DNA from: Holophagales bacterium | Lineage (GTDB): Bacteria > Acidobacteriota > Thermoanaerobaculia > UBA5066 | Length of the DNA: 64,000 nt | Assembly (NCBI GenBank): GCA_016714815.1 | Contig: JADKBZ010000018.1 | Coordinates: forward strand, 1-64,000 | Reading direction: 5' to 3' | Part shown: one piece after another, positions 25,267 through 33,749 of the stretch | How the letters are laid out: each line of letters opens with the position of its first letter | Numbering within the stretch: position 1 is the stretch's first letter | Translations under genes and position numbers: made by a program | The notes under the pieces: generated by a model | The model's database searches: none | What the model was told of the DNA's origin: nothing | What the model saw: only the letters and a program-made list of their open reading frames with translations

Positions 25267-26108
25267 CGGGCTCCGGGGCCGCGCCCACGCTCGCGCTCGT
25301 CGTCATCACGCGGAACGAGGAGGCGAACATCGGCCGTTGCCTGACCTCCGTTTCCGGCCTGGCGGAGGAGATGGTGGTCGTCGATTCCGGGAGCACGGAC
25401 GGCACGCCGGCGATCGCCCGGGCGGCCGGCGCGCGGGTCTTCACCCAGGAGTTCCTGGGGTACGGCCGGCAGAAGCAGCTCGCGCTGGAGAAAGCCGGCT
25501 GCGACTGGCTCCTCTTCCTGGACGCCGACGAATGGCTGGACGAGGAGGCCCGCGGCGCCATAGGGGCGGCGCTCGGCGCCCGCCCGCCCGAAACCGTCAC
25601 CGGTTACCGGCTGCGCAGGCGCACGTTCTATCTCGGCGGGTGGGTGAAGCACGCCGCGTGGCTGAACGAGCCGAAGCTCCGGCTGGTCCGGCGCGGAGCC
25701 GCCCGCTGGAAGCCGGACGTCGTTCACGAGTCGCTGGAGCTGACGAGCGGCTGCTGCCGGTCTCTTCCCGGCAGGATCCTCCACTCCCCCTACAGGGACC
25801 TCGCCCACCAGCTGCAGAAGATCGACCGTTACACGGAGATCATCGCGGTTCGCGATCAGGACACACCGGCGGCGAGGATCCTGTTCGGGATGATCCTGGA
25901 ACCGCCGCTCGTCTTCCTGCAGAGCTGGTTCCTGCAGCTCGGATTCCTCGACGGCTTGCGCGGCTTCCTCGGCGCCAGCCTCCAGGCGTTCTACTTCTTC
26001 CTGCGCTACGCGAAGATCTGGCAGCGGAGGCGGGCGCGCGTGGAGGAGGCCAGGGAGGCCAGGGAGGCCAAGGTGTCGAAGGCGGGACCGGATGCCCACG
26101 GAAGGTAA
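25263..26108 (+). CDS. Family 2 glycosyltransferase, WaaE/KdtX-like (LPS core)
   Basis: The 281-residue protein has a GT-A fold: ITRNEEANIGRCLTSV for nucleotide binding, VVDSGSTDGT, and LFLDADEWL with the metal-binding DxD. Overall layout and length fit the WaaE/KdtX group, which adds a hexose to the inner LPS core. A hydrophobic patch near 200-245 (LVFLQSWFLQLGFLDG) suggests peripheral membrane attachment. It overlaps both neighbours and the next gene is an LPS-kinase-like protein, which supports a core-assembly role. The exact sugar is unknown. The C-terminus contains a small repeat (EAREAREAK). Confidence 0.8.
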   Translation: MTGSGAAPTLALVVITRNEEANIGRCLTSVSGLAEEMVVVDSGSTDGTPAIARAAGARVFTQEFLGYGRQKQLALEKAGCDWLLFLDADEWLDEEARGAIGAALGARPPETVTGYRLRRRTFYLGGWVKHAAWLNEPKLRLVRRGAARWKPDVVHESLELTSGCCRSLPGRILHSPYRDLAHQLQKIDRYTEIIAVRDQDTPAARILFGMILEPPLVFLQSWFLQLGFLDGLRGFLGASLQAFYFFLRYAKIWQRRRARVEEAREAREAKVSKAGPDAHGR

Positions 26109-26766
26109 CGCGGACGGGAGGGTCCTCCGGGAGGGCGGAGCCGCCTCCGCCTTCGTCCGCGTGGTCGAGACGCCGGGAGGCCCGGCCGTCCGGAAGGACT
26201 TCTCGCGGAGCGGCGCCCTCGTGAGGTTCACCGTCGGCATCCTGATGGCGCGGCGCGAGGCGCGGGCCTACGCACGCCTCGACGGCGTCGCCGGGGTCCC
26301 GCGCCTGATCGCCCGCCCCGCCGTCGACGCGCTCCTCCTCGAGCGGGTGGACGGGGTTCCGTGCGGGGCGCCCGTCGCCGCGACCGTGACACAGGCCTTC
26401 TTCGACGACCTCGAGGCCCTCCTCGCGCGGCTCCGGTCGCGCGGCGTCCTCCACGGCGACGTCAAGAGAAACGTCCTCGTCACGCCCTCGGGGGGCGCCG
26501 TCCTCGTCGATTTCGGGGCGTCGTTCGTCGTTCCGGGCTGGAGCGGTGCGCTCGGGAGGCGGCTCGTCGCGCTCGCCGCCCGTTACGACGAACGCTCGAT
26601 CGCGCGACTGAAGGCCCGCGTCGTTCCGGACCTCCTGTCCCCCCGCGAGAGGGGCCTCGTCGACGCGCGGATGCCGTTCGAGAGATTCGTCAAGGCCGGC
26701 GAGCGTCTGCTCCGCCGAGCGGGCCGGCTCGTCGGGGCGGAGAAGGCCTCGAGGGGCCCGAGGTGA
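26092..26766 (+). CDS. Lipopolysaccharide-core kinase family protein
   Basis: The 224-residue protein shows a compact kinase fold: KDF in the N-lobe, LLLERVDG hinge, catalytic HGDVKRNVLV and metal-binding VDFGAS. This is the pattern of the KdkA/WaaP/RIO-related kinases that phosphorylate Kdo or heptose in the LPS core. It starts inside the preceding glycosyltransferase gene, overlapping by 17 bases, and overlaps the next by four. Position in a core-assembly operon supports an LPS substrate. Which sugar is phosphorylated cannot be told from sequence. Confidence 0.78.
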   Translation: MPTEGNADGRVLREGGAASAFVRVVETPGGPAVRKDFSRSGALVRFTVGILMARREARAYARLDGVAGVPRLIARPAVDALLLERVDGVPCGAPVAATVTQAFFDDLEALLARLRSRGVLHGDVKRNVLVTPSGGAVLVDFGASFVVPGWSGALGRRLVALAARYDERSIARLKARVVPDLLSPRERGLVDARMPFERFVKAGERLLRRAGRLVGAEKASRGPR

Positions 26767-28418
26767 CGTCGCCGGGCGAGGTCGCCGTCGCGCCGCCGGC
26801 CTCACGACCCTCCGCGGCAGCCTGTCTCGCAGCGCTCGCGGCTACGGTCTTCGTCCTCGCGCTGACGCTCGACGCCCTGCCGCTCACCGATCCGGACGAG
26901 GTGTTCTACGCCCAGACCGCGCGGGAGACGATGGCGGCGCCGAACCCGCTGACGCCCCTTCTCTTCGGCCGGCCACAGTTCGAGAAGCCGCCTCTCACCT
27001 ACTGGCTGCTGGGGGCGTCGTTCGCTCTGCTGGGCGAGCACGCCTGGTCGGCGCGCCTCGTGCCGGCGCTCTTCGGGGTCCTCGGCGCCCTGGCGACCTA
27101 TCTCTTCGCCCGGCGCGTCGTCCCCGACGGCGTCGCGGCGCTCGGCGCGCTCCTGCTGCAGACGTCGCTCGCCTACCTCGGCCAATCCATCGCGGTCCTC
27201 ACCGACATGGTCTTCACCACGTTCGTCGCCGGCGCCTTCTTCGCGTTCTACCTCTGGTACGACCGCCGCCGCTGGGCGCACCTCCACGGGTTCGCGCTGC
27301 TGGCGGCGCTCGCGGTCCTCACGAAGGGGCCGGTCGCGCTCGTCCTGCTTCTGACGGCGACGGTCCTGTTCCTGGCCCTCCAGCGCGACAGGGCGGCGCT
27401 CCGGACGTTCCTTCTCCACCCCTGGTGGCTCGTCCTCGTCGCCGTCGCCGCCCCCTGGTACCTCTACGCGACGATCCTCCACGGCCGCGCGTTCACCTGG
27501 GAGTTCCTGGTCCACGACAACTGGCACCGCATCCTCCGGGCGGAACACCCGAGCCTCGACCACTGGTACTTCTACCCCGGCGTGATCCTCGCCGGTGCGC
27601 TGCCGTGGACGGGGCTCTTCGCCTTTCTCGGCGCGGGGTTCCGGGCGCACCGCACCCTGCACGTCTACCTCCTGACCTGGATCGGGACGGTCTGGGCGGT
27701 CTTCGCGCTCGCTCACTCGAAGCTGCCGAGCTACGTCCTGCCGCTCTTTCCGGCTCTGGCCCTCCTCCTCGCAATCTCCGTCGTTTCAGGGATCGATTCG
27801 GCGCGGCGCCGCGCCGCGGCCGCGGCCGTCTCCGTCCTCGGTGCCGTCTCCCTCCTCGGCGGCGCGTTCCTGGCCGGACCCTTCGTTGCCGGGGAGCCGC
27901 TCGTCGAGACGCTCCGCCCGGTCGTCCTCGCCGCCGGCGCCTGGGGCGCCGCCCTCTTCCTCGTCGCGGGGCTGCTCTGGAAGCGCCGCATCGCGGCCGC
28001 CGTCCTCCTCAACACGGCCTGCCTGCTCGCCGTCATCCTCCTCGCGGCTCTGAACGTCCCGCCGGCGATGCGCCTCGCGTTCACGGACGCCGACCTCCCG
28101 GCCCTCGTCGCCCGTTACGGCCTCGCGGGCGAGACCATCGTGGCGGGCAAGGTCTCCGCCCGGGGTGTCCATTTCTTTTCGGGCAACCCGGTGGTCGTGA
28201 TGGCCGGGACGAAGCGTCCGTTCTGGAGCGACCACCCGATCGACGTGATCGCCAGCGACGAGGAGATCACCGCGTTCTTCGCCGCCCGCGACACGGTGCT
28301 CTGCGTCCTCGGGCCCGCGGACGTTCCGCGCCTGAACCGACTGTTCGGCGCGACGCGCAGGCAGGAGGTGCTCTCGTCCGTCCACCGCCGCACCGTGGTG
28401 CTGAGCCGGAGGCGATGA
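26763..28418 (+). CDS. ArnT-like GT39 glycosyltransferase
   Basis: The protein has 551 residues from a GTG overlapping the previous stop, with about eleven transmembrane helices. It has the family's first-loop acidic motif (LTDPDEVFYAQTARET), the conserved EKPPLTYWLLG, and a soluble C-terminal ~110 residues. ArnT-like proteins transfer a sugar from undecaprenyl phosphate to lipid A or core on the periplasmic side. The neighbouring LPS kinase and MsbA-like exporter fit such a role. The sugar is unknown, since many homologues are not aminoarabinose transferases. Confidence 0.82.
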   Translation: MTSPGEVAVAPPASRPSAAACLAALAATVFVLALTLDALPLTDPDEVFYAQTARETMAAPNPLTPLLFGRPQFEKPPLTYWLLGASFALLGEHAWSARLVPALFGVLGALATYLFARRVVPDGVAALGALLLQTSLAYLGQSIAVLTDMVFTTFVAGAFFAFYLWYDRRRWAHLHGFALLAALAVLTKGPVALVLLLTATVLFLALQRDRAALRTFLLHPWWLVLVAVAAPWYLYATILHGRAFTWEFLVHDNWHRILRAEHPSLDHWYFYPGVILAGALPWTGLFAFLGAGFRAHRTLHVYLLTWIGTVWAVFALAHSKLPSYVLPLFPALALLLAISVVSGIDSARRRAAAAAVSVLGAVSLLGGAFLAGPFVAGEPLVETLRPVVLAAGAWGAALFLVAGLLWKRRIAAAVLLNTACLLAVILLAALNVPPAMRLAFTDADLPALVARYGLAGETIVAGKVSARGVHFFSGNPVVVMAGTKRPFWSDHPIDVIASDEEITAFFAARDTVLCVLGPADVPRLNRLFGATRRQEVLSSVHRRTVVLSRRR

Positions 28419-28960
28419 CGGCTCCCGGCGCGCGCTTGACGGATCCCGGGGCCCGGCGGCATGGTCCGGCCACCGTGGACGACGTCCGGCATTCCGTCCG
28501 CCCCCGGGGCTTCGACCCCGCTCGCGCCGCGCACCCGACGCGGACGCTGCGTCTCGACGAGGTCGTCGACCTGCTCGAGCTGACGCACGCCCCGGAGGTG
28601 ATCCGCGGGTACCGCGAGAGGATGTCCGCCGGCGACCTCTTCCCGCCGGTCTCGGTCATCCGGCTCTTCGGAAGGTGGCTCGTCGCCGACGGGCACAAGC
28701 GCTACGTCGCGTGGGCGGGCCTCGGTGGCAGCGAGATCGTCGTCGAGGTCTGGCCGCTGGGGCGCTGGCTCGGCGACCAGGCCGGGCAGACGGCGCGCAA
28801 CGCGAGGAAGAACGGGCGGATCCTCGCCCGGCTCTTCGTCGACCCGCGGGAATCGCTCCTCCTGGCCCGGACCACGGCGGAGCACTGGCGCCGCGTGGCG
28901 CGCTCCCTCGCGCGGCGCGCCCTCAGGCGCGGCAAGCGGCCCGAGAGCCTCCCCGCGTGA
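28415..28960 (+). CDS. ParB-like N-terminal domain protein inside the LPS operon
   Basis: The 181-residue protein contains a ParB/sulfiredoxin-like core at ~40-125: TLRLDEVVDLLEL, PPVSVIRLFGRWLVADGHKRYVAWAGLG and EIVVEVWP. The C-terminus is Arg-rich (RSLARRALRRGKR). The core includes the phosphate-binding GHKR stretch used by CTP-binding ParB and by nucleotide-dependent relatives. There is no HTH, so it is not a chromosome-partition ParB. It overlaps both the ArnT-like and ABC exporter genes by four bases, so it belongs to the operon. Its function there is unknown; a nucleotide-dependent enzyme or regulator is possible. Confidence 0.65.
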   Translation: MTAPGARLTDPGARRHGPATVDDVRHSVRPRGFDPARAAHPTRTLRLDEVVDLLELTHAPEVIRGYRERMSAGDLFPPVSVIRLFGRWLVADGHKRYVAWAGLGGSEIVVEVWPLGRWLGDQAGQTARNARKNGRILARLFVDPRESLLLARTTAEHWRRVARSLARRALRRGKRPESLPA

Positions 28961-30735
28961 CAGACGGGATCCTGGCGCCGGGTGCCGGAAGGCGCCTCCT
29001 CCTCCGGATCGCAAGGGACGCGGCGATCGAGCGGGCCCGCCTCGGCGGCGCGGCCGCGACGCTCGCGACCGTGGCCGGCGCCCAGCTCCTCCTGACGTGG
29101 CTCGTCAAGGAGTGGCTCGAAGGGCCGCTCACGGGGGGCTCGTTCCTCCCCGTGCGCGGGCTTCTCGTGAAGGCCGCGGGAGCGACGCTCCTCCTGGCCA
29201 CCGCGGTCGTCCTGTCGCGCTTCCTCGTGGCGAGCGTCAACCAGCGCCTCCTCGAGCGCCTCCGGGACCGGGCGACGCGGCGGGTCCTGGCGTGCCGCGC
29301 GCTGGCGGTGAGGGACCGTCCGGCGGGCGAGCTCGTCTCGAGGGTCTTCGCCGACGCGAGCAGCCTCTCCGGGTTCGTCGAGGTCCTCCTCAAGCGGCTG
29401 ATCGGGGACGGCCTCGACGCCGTCGGCTCGATCGCGGTGGCGTTCTTCGTGGAGTGGCGCCTCGCCCTCGCGGCCGTCGTCCTCGCCCCGATCCTCGGCC
29501 TGGTCCTCTCCCGGCTCGGGCGGGTCGTCAGGAGGAAGGGGGGCGCCGCGCAGAGGGAGCTGGGCGGCCTCCACGCCGTCTTCGGCGAGCAGCTCGCCGG
29601 GCTGACGACGATCCAGGGGTACGACGCCGGAGAACGCGAGGCGGGGCGCTTCGCGGCGGCGAACGCGGCGTACCGCAGGAGCGTCCTCTCCGCCGAGCTC
29701 TGGTCCGCGGCCGCCCTCGCCTCGATCTTCCTCGTGACCGGCGCCGGGTTCCTGGCGGCGATCGCATGGGGAAGCCGCCTCGCGCTGGCGAACGAACTGA
29801 CGCCGGCGGGGCTCCTGGCGTTCTGCCTCTTCGCGGCGCGGACGGTCGAGCCGGTCCGGCGCCTCGCCGACGTCCACGCGATGCTCCAGCGGACGCTCGC
29901 CGCGGCCTCGCGGGTCTACGAGGTCATCGACTTCGGCTTCCTCGAACGGCAGGGCGGCGCGCCTCTCCCGCGGCCCGTCCGGGGGAGCCTCGCGCTCCAC
30001 GGCGTCCGCTTCCGCCACGACCCCTCCCGCCCGCTCCTCGAAGGGATCGATCTCGCCGTGGCGCCGGGAGAGACGGTCGCCGTCGTCGCCGCCAGCGGGG
30101 GGGGGAAGAGCACGCTCGCCGCTCTTCTGGCCGGCTTTCTCGCGCCCGACGACGGGAGCCTCTCGCTGGACGGCGTGGATGTTCGGACGGCGAGCCTTCG
30201 AGACCTCCGGGGCGCCGTGAGGCTCGTCGAGCAGGAGCCGTTTCTCTTCCGGGGAACGCTCGCGGAAAACGTCCTCTTCGGCCGGCCGGGGGCGTCGCGC
30301 GCGGAAGTCGTCGAGGCGCTCCGCCTCTGCGGCCTCGAGAGCCTCGTCTCCGCGATCCCCGGCGGGATCGACGGGTCGCTGCTCGAAGCCGGGCGGAACC
30401 TCTCGGGAGGGCAGAAGCAGCGGATCGCCCTCGCGCGGGCCGTCCTCACCGACCCGCCGGTCCTCGTTCTGGACGAAGCGACGAGCGCGCTCGACAGCGA
30501 GACGGAGGGCCGGCTCCTGGACGACCTCGGGCCGTGGCTCTCGCGCCGGACGGTGATCGTCATGGCGCACCGCCTCTCCACCGTGGCGCGGTACCCGCGG
30601 GTGGTCGTCCTCGTGGGTGGGCGCGTCGCGGGGGACGGCCCGGCGTCCCGTCTGCTCGACTCCTGCCCGCCGTTCCGGGCCCTCTTCGCCGACCAGGTCG
30701 AGCCCGTGGCGAACGGCGCGGGATCCCCGGTCTAG
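28957..30735 (+). CDS. MsbA-like ABC exporter (lipid A/multidrug type)
   Basis: The 592-residue half-transporter has a six-helix membrane domain (~30-330) fused to an ATPase with Walker A SGGGKST (380-386), Q-loop EQEP, signature LSGGQKQR (482-489), Walker B VLVLDEA and an H-loop in MAHRLST. It would act as a homodimer. Position after core-glycosylation genes and beside waaA supports the MsbA role, flipping lipid A-core across the inner membrane. Other ABCB-type exporters look alike, so the substrate is inferred. GTG start overlaps the ParB-like stop. Its stop overlaps the stop of the convergent waaA by two bases. Confidence 0.82.
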   Translation: MTDGILAPGAGRRLLLRIARDAAIERARLGGAAATLATVAGAQLLLTWLVKEWLEGPLTGGSFLPVRGLLVKAAGATLLLATAVVLSRFLVASVNQRLLERLRDRATRRVLACRALAVRDRPAGELVSRVFADASSLSGFVEVLLKRLIGDGLDAVGSIAVAFFVEWRLALAAVVLAPILGLVLSRLGRVVRRKGGAAQRELGGLHAVFGEQLAGLTTIQGYDAGEREAGRFAAANAAYRRSVLSAELWSAAALASIFLVTGAGFLAAIAWGSRLALANELTPAGLLAFCLFAARTVEPVRRLADVHAMLQRTLAAASRVYEVIDFGFLERQGGAPLPRPVRGSLALHGVRFRHDPSRPLLEGIDLAVAPGETVAVVAASGGGKSTLAALLAGFLAPDDGSLSLDGVDVRTASLRDLRGAVRLVEQEPFLFRGTLAENVLFGRPGASRAEVVEALRLCGLESLVSAIPGGIDGSLLEAGRNLSGGQKQRIALARAVLTDPPVLVLDEATSALDSETEGRLLDDLGPWLSRRTVIVMAHRLSTVARYPRVVVLVGGRVAGDGPASRLLDSCPPFRALFADQVEPVANGAGSPV

Positions 30736-32041
30736 CGGTCGGCGATCAGCTCGAGGACCTTCGTCGCCGTCCGCGCCGCGGCGCCCCCGAGGGAGGCGAC
30801 GGCCCGGCGCCCCGACTCGCCTCGGCGCCGGCGGTCCCCCTCGTCGGAGAGAAGCTGCTTCAGGGCCGTGGCGAGCCGGTCCGCGGCGTCCTCCGGTCCG
30901 ACGTCGACGAGAGCCCCCGCCAGGCGGAGGGCGTCCGCCACGTCGCGCACGCCTTCCACCGAGGGTCCCGCGACGATCGGCACGCCCGCCCGAGCCGCGC
31001 CGACGGGGCTGTGCCCGCCGACGGGCGCGAAGGTTCCTCCGAGGAAGGCGGCCGCGGCGAACGGCCAGAGGGCGGGGAGAAGCCCGAAGACGTCGACGAC
31101 GAGGACGTCCGCCGGGCCGGGAGGCCCCGAGAGGCGCCGGGTCCGAAAGCCCGCGCGGAGCGCGAGGCGTTCGACCTCGGCTCCCCTCGAGACGTGCCGC
31201 GGCGCGAGGGCGAGTCGAACACCTGTGCCGTCCGCCCGCAGGCGCCCCACCGCGGCGAGAAGGAGCTCCTCCTCGGGGGCGTGCGTGCTCGCCCCGACGA
31301 GGAGGGGCGGCCCTCCGGCGATGGCGCCCTCCCAACCGGGCGGGAGCGAGGCGGACGGCGCCGGCGCGTCGAGCTTCAGATCGCCGGTCACCTCGACGCG
31401 CGAGGCGCTCGCGCCGATCGCGAGGAACCTCTCGCGGTCTTCTTCCGTCCGCGCTCCGATCCACGACACCGCATCGACGACCGGACGAAAGACGGGACGA
31501 GCCCGCGCATACCTCCGCGCCTCGCCCGGGCGAAGCCGTCCGCTCGCCACGGCGACCGGAACGCCGAGCGAGCGCGCCCCGAGGAAGAGTCCCGGCCAGA
31601 GCTCGGCCTCGACGGTCACGACGGCCAGAGGAGCGAGCCGCGCGAGCCACCGGCGAACCGCGGCCGGCCGGTCCACGGAAGGAAGCAGACCGCTTCCACG
31701 GCGTCGCTGACCCGGCGAACCTGTTCGGCGACCTCCCGCCCCTCGCGCGTTCCGGTCGTCAGCAGCATCCCGAGCCCCGGCGAGGACCTTTCGATCTCCG
31801 ACGCGAGCGCCGAAGCGGCGGTCATCTCCCCGGCGGAGACCGCGTGGATCAGGAGGCGGCCGGGGCCGCACGGAGAAGGACCGGAACCGAGCCGCTCCGC
31901 CTCGCCGGCGCCACGGAGGAAGGCGCCTCGCGCGAGGGCGACCGCCGCCTCCGCAACCACTCCGTACGTCCCGAACGCGACCCTGCGGCCGAGGGAGGAG
32001 GAGAGAGTGGAAGTCTCCTGCTGGCGGGGGGGACGACTCAT
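30732..32041 (-). CDS. waaA: 3-deoxy-D-manno-octulosonic acid (Kdo) transferase, one apparent frameshift
   Basis: The N-terminal part has the catalytic Glu motif AVSAGEM and LLTTGTREGREVAE. The C-terminal part has EAELWPGLF, the GASTHAPEEE segment and the FAPVGGHSP donor-binding loop, all typical of WaaA/KdtA, which attaches Kdo to lipid IVA. The halves are in different frames and join near 31677 (CFLP then VDRPAAVRRW), where one base is missing. The repaired protein has ~435 residues, normal length. Residues ~20-40 are hydrophobic, as in the family's membrane anchor. A TAGACT hexamer lies 14 bases before the ATG. It is convergent with the LPS export operon. Confidence 0.88.
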
Positions 32042-32123
32042 CGGGGGGCGTTCGAGTCTAGCGAAGTCGCTTCGAAGGTCCCGGCCAGGGCCGCTGGGGC
32101 GACGCGGACCGGCCGCCGGTGTT

Positions 32124-32132
32124 TGCTACACT
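32124..32132 (+). promoter_or_regulatory. Possible extended -10 promoter of the lipid A operon
   Basis: TG-C-TACACT lies 41 bases before the start at 32174, in the only gap between divergent waaA and this operon. No clear -35 is seen. Confidence 0.3.
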
Positions 32133-32173
32133 CCTAAGTGATCTTCGAGATTCCGGGACTTAAGGGGGTCGAC

Positions 32174-33058
32174 ATGAGCCGATTCACTTCCAGATTTTTC
32201 GTCGCCGCGGCGGCCTTCCTCCTTCTGGCCGGCTCCGCCGCCATCCAGGCCCAGCCCTCGCCGACGCCCACGCCCGGACCGGCAGCGGGACCGGGTCCCT
32301 GGAGCGCCGCGCACCCGCTCTGGTTCGACCTCAACGGCGACGGGACGCCCCAGCCGAACGAGCTGACGGGCTCCCCGACCCTCCAGACCGTCGGTTGCAC
32401 CGTCGTCACCGGCTACCCCACCGTCATCGGCTCTTCGCAGAGCCCCTGTGCGAACGTCTACGAGGATGCCGGAATCGGCGGCTCGGTCATGAGGCCCAAC
32501 GGCGTGATGCAGACCCTCGAATCGAACGCCGACGGAACGCAGTTCACGTTCAACGAGGTGCCCTACTCCCCGCCCGCCAAGGCCCACGGCGTCGCTCCCC
32601 TCGCCACGATGACCGCCACCGGGACGGGGCAGCTCCTCGATCAGAACAACGACGGGATCTACGACGCGCTGCGGGTGCAGGGGTCCAACTCGTCGGGGGC
32701 GGTCCCCCAGACGATGATCAGCCTCGTCCCGAAGGATGCGACGGGAGACGGACGCCCCGACTACATCACCGTCCCCTGGACGACGAGCGGCGCCGGGATG
32801 CTCGGGGTCGCGACCGATGCGACGCCGCAGATCTACGTCCCTCTCACGGACACGAACGGCGACGGCTGGGCCGACACGATCACCGTCCAGGTAGCGAACG
32901 GGGGCGTGACGACCGCGACCGGCCCGCCGCTTTCGGGCGCGGCCCTTGCGGACGGAGCCGCGATCCCGTCGGCCTCGTCGTTCGGCCTCTTCGTCTTCGC
33001 GGCCGCCGTCGTCGCCCTCGGCGTGACGCTCCTGCGCGGGACGATCGCCGCCTCCTGA
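32174..33058 (+). CDS. Secreted protein with EF-hand-like loops and a PEP/IPTL-CTERM-type anchor
   Basis: The 294-residue protein starts at 32174 after AAGGGGG, with a signal peptide (FFVAAAAFLLLAGSAAIQA). Four Asp-rich loops fit calcium-binding type-III repeats: DLNGDGTPQ, DQNNDGIYD, DATGDGRPD and DTNGDGWAD. The C-terminus is a short IPSASSFG motif, a hydrophobic helix and a basic residue (LLRG). That matches the layout of exosortase/archaeosortase sorting signals of the IPTL-CTERM type, although the motif departs from the usual IPTLSEWG. It is probably exported and then cleaved or anchored. No exosortase gene is in the window. Its function and link to the following lipid A genes are unknown. 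Confidence 0.7.
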   Translation: MSRFTSRFFVAAAAFLLLAGSAAIQAQPSPTPTPGPAAGPGPWSAAHPLWFDLNGDGTPQPNELTGSPTLQTVGCTVVTGYPTVIGSSQSPCANVYEDAGIGGSVMRPNGVMQTLESNADGTQFTFNEVPYSPPAKAHGVAPLATMTATGTGQLLDQNNDGIYDALRVQGSNSSGAVPQTMISLVPKDATGDGRPDYITVPWTTSGAGMLGVATDATPQIYVPLTDTNGDGWADTITVQVANGGVTTATGPPLSGAALADGAAIPSASSFGLFVFAAAVVALGVTLLRGTIAAS

Positions 33059-33072
33059 AGGTCCATCCGTCC

Positions 33073-33555
33073 GTGCGGTTCGTCCTCGTCGACCGGTTCC
33101 TGTCGGTCGAACCGGGGCGAGCCGCGACGGCGCTGAAGACCTTCCGCTCCGAGGATCCCGTGTTCGCCGACCACTTCCCCGGCTTTCCGGTCGTCCCCGG
33201 CGTCCTCCTGACGGAGGCGATGGGGCAGACCGCTGGCTGGGCGCTGGCGCTGCGCCTCTCCCCGGATAGGTTCCCGCTCCTCCTGATGGTCGAAAAGGCC
33301 AAGTTCCGGCGCTTCGTCCGTCCCGGCGAGGAGATCCGTCTCGAGGCCGAGCTGGAGCCCCCCCGCGGCGGCGTCTGGCCCGCCCGGACCCGGGCCTCGG
33401 TCGGCGGCGAGCGGGCCGCGGAGGCCCGGCTCGTGTTCCACGCAGTTCCACGCCCCGCCGGCTCGCCGGAGTTCGACTCCTGGATGACGAGGGTTCTCGG
33501 AGAGACGGGGCTCGGCCGGCTCCTCGAAACCGCGCCGTCCCCCGCGACGGAATGA
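33073..33555 (+). CDS. FabZ-like 3-hydroxyacyl-ACP dehydratase
   Basis: The 160-residue hot-dog-fold protein contains the FabZ/FabA-type segment FADHFPGFPVVPGVLLTEAMGQTAGW, with the catalytic His of DHFPGxP and the Glu of the following helix. Length agrees with FabZ. GTG 33073 is 14 bases after the previous stop. It should dehydrate 3-hydroxyacyl chains on the local carrier protein at 37001. In rhizobia a special FabZ (FabZXL) works with AcpXL to build the very long chain of lipid A. A housekeeping fabZ is more often beside lpxD/lpxA, so that alternative is open. Confidence 0.82.
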   Translation: MRFVLVDRFLSVEPGRAATALKTFRSEDPVFADHFPGFPVVPGVLLTEAMGQTAGWALALRLSPDRFPLLLMVEKAKFRRFVRPGEEIRLEAELEPPRGGVWPARTRASVGGERAAEARLVFHAVPRPAGSPEFDSWMTRVLGETGLGRLLETAPSPATE

Positions 33556-33749
33556 AACGGCGCCTCGCCCTCCTCCTTCTCCTGGCGGGGACGTTCGTGG
33601 CGGCGCGCATCGTCGTGGCGCAGACGCACGGCGGCCGCTCCCCGGCGCTGGCGCCCCTCGCCCTCCACGCGGTCGCCGTGCCCCTCGTCCAGCTCGGCCT
33701 CCTCGAAGGCGTCCATCGGTTCCGCGCCCGCCGGACGGGGGTCGCGTGA
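33552..33749 (+). CDS. Small membrane protein (65 aa)
   Basis: I do not recognise this short protein. It has an N-terminal hydrophobic helix (LALLLLLAGTFVAARIVVA) and a second weaker one (LALHAVAVPLVQLGLLEGV). It overlaps the dehydratase stop and the lpxB start by four bases each, so it is clearly inside the operon and is likely real. A role in envelope lipid assembly is inferred only from position. Confidence 0.6.
   Translation: MKRRLALLLLLAGTFVAARIVVAQTHGGRSPALAPLALHAVAVPLVQLGLLEGVHRFRARRTGVA

Noticed and set aside
28415..28960. Chromosome-partition parB
   Set aside because: No helix-turn-helix, no parA neighbour and no parS-like sites; only the N-terminal fold is shared.
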